From Chloroflexota bacterium (GTDB lineage: Bacteria; Chloroflexota; Anaerolineae; Ardenticatenales; Ardenticatenaceae), in contig DOUV01000405.1 in NCBI GenBank assembly GCA_003520455.1, forward strand, positions 303-6,081: a stretch of DNA of 5,779 nt, given 5' to 3'. A model generated the notes under the pieces. It was not told where the DNA came from. It saw nothing but the letters and a program-made list of their open reading frames with translations, and ran no database searches. Positions 3,716 to 5,779 of this stretch are shown here, piece after piece (positions within the stretch are counted from its first letter, which is position 1; every line of letters begins with the position of its first letter). Position numbers and translations under genes: made by a program.

Positions 3716-5434
3716 ATGAATCGTCACCGCGTCGTCGCCCTGGGCTCTGCCCTGTTGGTCCTGGCCCTTCTCTTCCAATTCATCCTCGCCAGCCGCCCCG
3801 CAACCGCCGAGAGTGCTTCCACCGCGCCCCAGGTCACCAGCGTTGACGGCGCCTCCCTCAGCGCCGGGCGCTGGCCCTCCTCGGTCGATCTCTACACACT
3901 GAACGGGGTGACGGCTCCCGCTACCGCGACGCCGGGCAATCCCTCCACAGCGACCCCTACGCCCACGCCAACTGCGACGGCCGTGGCGGATCAATGCGTA
4001 CGCGACGTGAACACCAACGGGCGGGGCGACATCGTGGACATTATGGCCGCCGCCAGTGCACCAGGCTGCGCGATCTATCTCCCTAACATCATCAGCCTCT
4101 GGCAGCAGCCCTGGCCGAGCCCCACCCCCACCAGCACGCCGGATGGCTCTCACGGCGCTAGTGCCAACTGGCGGGCCGAGGTTCAGGTGAGCAACACCGG
4201 TGGCGCCTCGGTCGGCGCGGTCGGCCGTACGCTGGCGGTAGACTCGCAGAACCATCTCCACGTGGTCTGGACCGAGAACTCGGGCGCCTCCTTCGACGTC
4301 TACTACGCTCGCTCCATCGATGGCGGCAAGACCTGGAGCGCCAGTCAGGATATCGCCAACAGCCCGCTCCCCGCCGTCAGCCCCAACATTGCGGTGGGAC
4401 CCGACGATACGTTGCACGCCGTTTGGAATGATCGCCGCGCGGGCGGGACCGCTCGTCTCTACTACAGCCGTTCCTTCGACGGCGGCACGACTTGGGAAAC
4501 GCCCCGTGACCTGACCGGTCCGAACTCGTGCGACACCGCCGGCGCCAGCCTGTCCGTTGACGACCGCAACCGGGTGCACCTGGCCTGGCACGTCGGTACC
4601 CCAGCGGAAGGAGAACCACCGACCCAAGTCTTCTACACCCGCTCCTTGGACGCTGGCGATACCTTCGAGACGCCGCGCCGCCTGAACAGCGCCGAGGCCC
4701 ACGCTGCCTGGCCGCGCTTCTCAGTCGAGGGGACCACCGGCGACCTGATTGCCATCGCCTGGCGCGACAACCGCCGCAACCCCGACTGGGATATCTACCT
4801 GGCGGTCTCCGCCGATGGCGGCACCACCTTCACTGAGCGCGTGGGCCAGGCCTCCTCGAACCGCGACTGGGATCCCGACGTGACGGTGGATCCTGCCGGC
4901 GTCATCCACTTGAGTCTCATGACCTACCGCGCGGGCGGCGCCGGTGTCGCCGTGGATTATCAGCGCTCCACCGACCAGGGACGCACCTGGAGCCCGCCGA
5001 TGACGCTCTCCGAAGCCTTCAGCCGCTTCCCCTTCTGGGCGCCCGACCACGACCACGGTGTGCTCTGGCTCTTCTGGAAAGACGAGCGCGATCTAGGCAG
5101 TGCAGGCTGCAGCGGCGAGAACCATTGCGCGGACATCGCCGGGAAGTACTCGACCGACGGCGGCCAGACCTGGAGCGAGATGGAGTTCGTTACCGACCTG
5201 GGGAGTACCGAGGTGAAGTTCCCTTCGCCGGCCGTGGGACCAGACGGCCGTCCTCACGTGGTATGGAGCGATCAACGCTACGGCCCGAGCCAGGAGGCCA
5301 TGTTCGTCAGAAGCCGGCTCACAGCTCCGGCTGGCAGGCTGGCCGTGACTCCTGCTGCCACGGGGCGTACGGGGCCCGCTGCCGATGGCCCGCTTTCACG
5401 CCGGATCCGGCCGAGGGCTCGACCTGGACATTGA
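3716..5434 (+). CDS. secreted Asp-box (BNR) six-bladed beta-propeller protein with dockerin-like segment
   Basis: This 572-residue protein starts at ATG 3716, 8 nt after GGAGA; a longer open frame back to 3572 lacks a ribosome site and would bury the signal peptide. Order: a Sec signal peptide (RHR, then a Leu/Ala/Phe core, likely cleaved after ATA at 29-31); a Thr/Pro linker (76-90); a dockerin/EF-hand-like half repeat (DVNTNGRGDIVDIM, 97-110) bracketed by Cys94 and Cys118; a YLP turn (121-123); a second Pro/Thr linker (134-142); and the propeller (about 150-536). Six Asp boxes S-x-D-x-G-x-T-W/F begin at residues 200, 253, 310, 365, 418 and 479, and blades carry the usual W-x-D-x-R strands. 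This is the sialidase-like fold. I see no FRIP motif or clear catalytic arginine triad, so glycan binding or adhesion is as likely as hydrolysis. No membrane or sortase anchor is visible. The last 37 residues are Arg/Pro-rich and not propeller-like. Confidence 0.9.
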   Translation: MNRHRVVALGSALLVLALLFQFILASRPATAESASTAPQVTSVDGASLSAGRWPSSVDLYTLNGVTAPATATPGNPSTATPTPTPTATAVADQCVRDVNTNGRGDIVDIMAAASAPGCAIYLPNIISLWQQPWPSPTPTSTPDGSHGASANWRAEVQVSNTGGASVGAVGRTLAVDSQNHLHVVWTENSGASFDVYYARSIDGGKTWSASQDIANSPLPAVSPNIAVGPDDTLHAVWNDRRAGGTARLYYSRSFDGGTTWETPRDLTGPNSCDTAGASLSVDDRNRVHLAWHVGTPAEGEPPTQVFYTRSLDAGDTFETPRRLNSAEAHAAWPRFSVEGTTGDLIAIAWRDNRRNPDWDIYLAVSADGGTTFTERVGQASSNRDWDPDVTVDPAGVIHLSLMTYRAGGAGVAVDYQRSTDQGRTWSPPMTLSEAFSRFPFWAPDHDHGVLWLFWKDERDLGSAGCSGENHCADIAGKYSTDGGQTWSEMEFVTDLGSTEVKFPSPAVGPDGRPHVVWSDQRYGPSQEAMFVRSRLTAPAGRLAVTPAATGRTGPAADGPLSRRIRPRARPGH

Positions 5435-5511
5435 TGGCGAAGAAAGAAGTCCTTGGACCTGCGGACTTCCTGGCTAGAATGATCTTGTTGGCGAATTCGG
5501 AAGAGGCCTGA
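5434..5511 (+). CDS. possible 25-codon ORF overlapping the propeller stop (TGATG)
   Basis: The propeller gene ends in TGA whose final A begins an ATG, the TGATG arrangement used for coupled translation. The following frame encodes 25 residues (MAKKEVLGPADFLARMILLA then NSEEA), which could form one amphipathic helix. There is no independent ribosome site. It may be a micropeptide, the shifted remnant of a longer C-terminus, or chance. Confidence 0.15.
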   Translation: MAKKEVLGPADFLARMILLANSEEA

Positions 5512-5530
5512 ACGGCCAGAAGCGAAGTGT

Positions 5531-5605
5531 ATCGCGCTCACGCGCGATGCGCATGACTGGATCAAGCCGAGCGCCGGAGGCGCGAGAGGAATCACAGCTC
5601 GCGCC
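5531..5605. repeat. two strong hairpins in the 5435-5736 gap
   Basis: ATCGCGC-TCAC-GCGCGAT (5531-5548) is a perfect 7-bp stem with a 4-nt loop. GGCGCGAG (5579-5586) pairs perfectly with CTCGCGCC (5598-5605) over an 11-nt loop. Both lie downstream of the propeller gene and probably mark its transcript end or 3' structure, but no T-run follows. The rest of 5512-5736 shows no gene. Confidence 0.4.
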
Positions 5606-5736
5606 GCTGGCCCTTACAAAGCGACTGACGACCCGCTCTTTCCGCGTGCTGCGCTGCGCCTGGTTCCCCTCCACGGCAGGCTCCGATCAGGCATCCCGGC
5701 GACTCCTTGACCGAGGTTTTGAGTAAGGAGGAATCA

Positions 5737-5779
5737 GTGGCCGACGAACTCATTCCCCGCGAGATCTACGAAGTGCCTG
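5737..5779 (+). CDS. start of an unidentified gene (cut by the window edge)
   Basis: GTG 5737 is preceded 5 nt upstream by AAGGAGG (5725-5731), a near-consensus ribosome site, and opens a frame reading MADELIPREIYEVP to the end of the window. Fourteen codons are too few to name a family. The strong ribosome site is the main reason for the call. It follows the propeller gene in the same direction, but the roughly 300-bp gap with hairpins argues for a separate unit. Confidence 0.6.
   Translation, partial: MADELIPREIYEVP

Noticed and set aside
3945..3984. Thr/Pro-coding stretch as a DNA tandem repeat
   Set aside because: The codons vary and the repetition is in the protein (a linker), not a true nucleotide repeat.
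3692..4702. Long minus-strand open frame (336 codons) opposite the propeller gene
   Set aside because: It lies antisense to a clear Asp-box protein. Its translation is Gly/Ala/Arg/Val-rich without domains, as expected for an antisense frame in high-GC coding DNA.
1..5779. CRISPR array, tRNA, rRNA, insertion sequence or complete defence operon
   Set aside because: I found no regularly spaced repeats, no cloverleaf with a conserved T-loop, no transposase motif, and only one defence-related gene (the methyltransferase).

Overview
The window is GC-rich bacterial chromosomal DNA, probably from a member of the Chloroflexota. The best hint is the secreted protein at 3716-5434, which has a dockerin-like half repeat, a 'YLP' turn and threonine/proline ('TPTPT') linkers in front of an Asp-box beta-propeller. 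I associate this style of surface protein with Anaerolineae and relatives. This placement is an inference; no rRNA or other marker gene is present.

Layout. The left half reads on the minus strand: the N-terminal part of a PLP-dependent threonine/serine dehydratase-type enzyme (1-317, cut by the window edge); a 333-bp gap with GC-rich inverted repeats and perhaps a gene relic; a beta-class DNA methyltransferase with a TSPPYW motif (651-1706); a small unrecognised ORF (1699-1911) that overlaps the methyltransferase start; and a 45-residue Arg-rich single-pass membrane protein (2098-2235). A regulatory stretch (about 2236-2769) with a 14-bp palindrome, an extended -10 promoter and CGAAC/GTTCG half-sites separates these from the plus-strand genes. 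These are an SRAP/HMCES/YedK-type DNA-protein crosslink (abasic-site) protein (2770-3453), a secreted six-Asp-box beta-propeller protein (3716-5434), and the first 14 codons of another gene (5737 to the edge).

The genes do not form one pathway. The methyltransferase has no visible restriction endonuclease, and the sampled part of it is clearly AT-richer than the sampled part of the SRAP gene, so it looks like a solitary, possibly acquired enzyme. The SRAP gene looks like a single-gene unit with its own promoter and long leader. The propeller gene has its own upstream region. Its most notable feature is four copies of a 7-bp element at an exact 11-bp period, ending 10 bp before a -10-like hexamer, which is the layout of a PhoB/OmpR-family activated promoter.

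I saw no CRISPR array, tRNA, rRNA, insertion sequence or intact defence cassette. The most interesting material is the 11-bp-phased array, the nested inverted repeats at 3493-3583, and the small coupled or leader ORFs.
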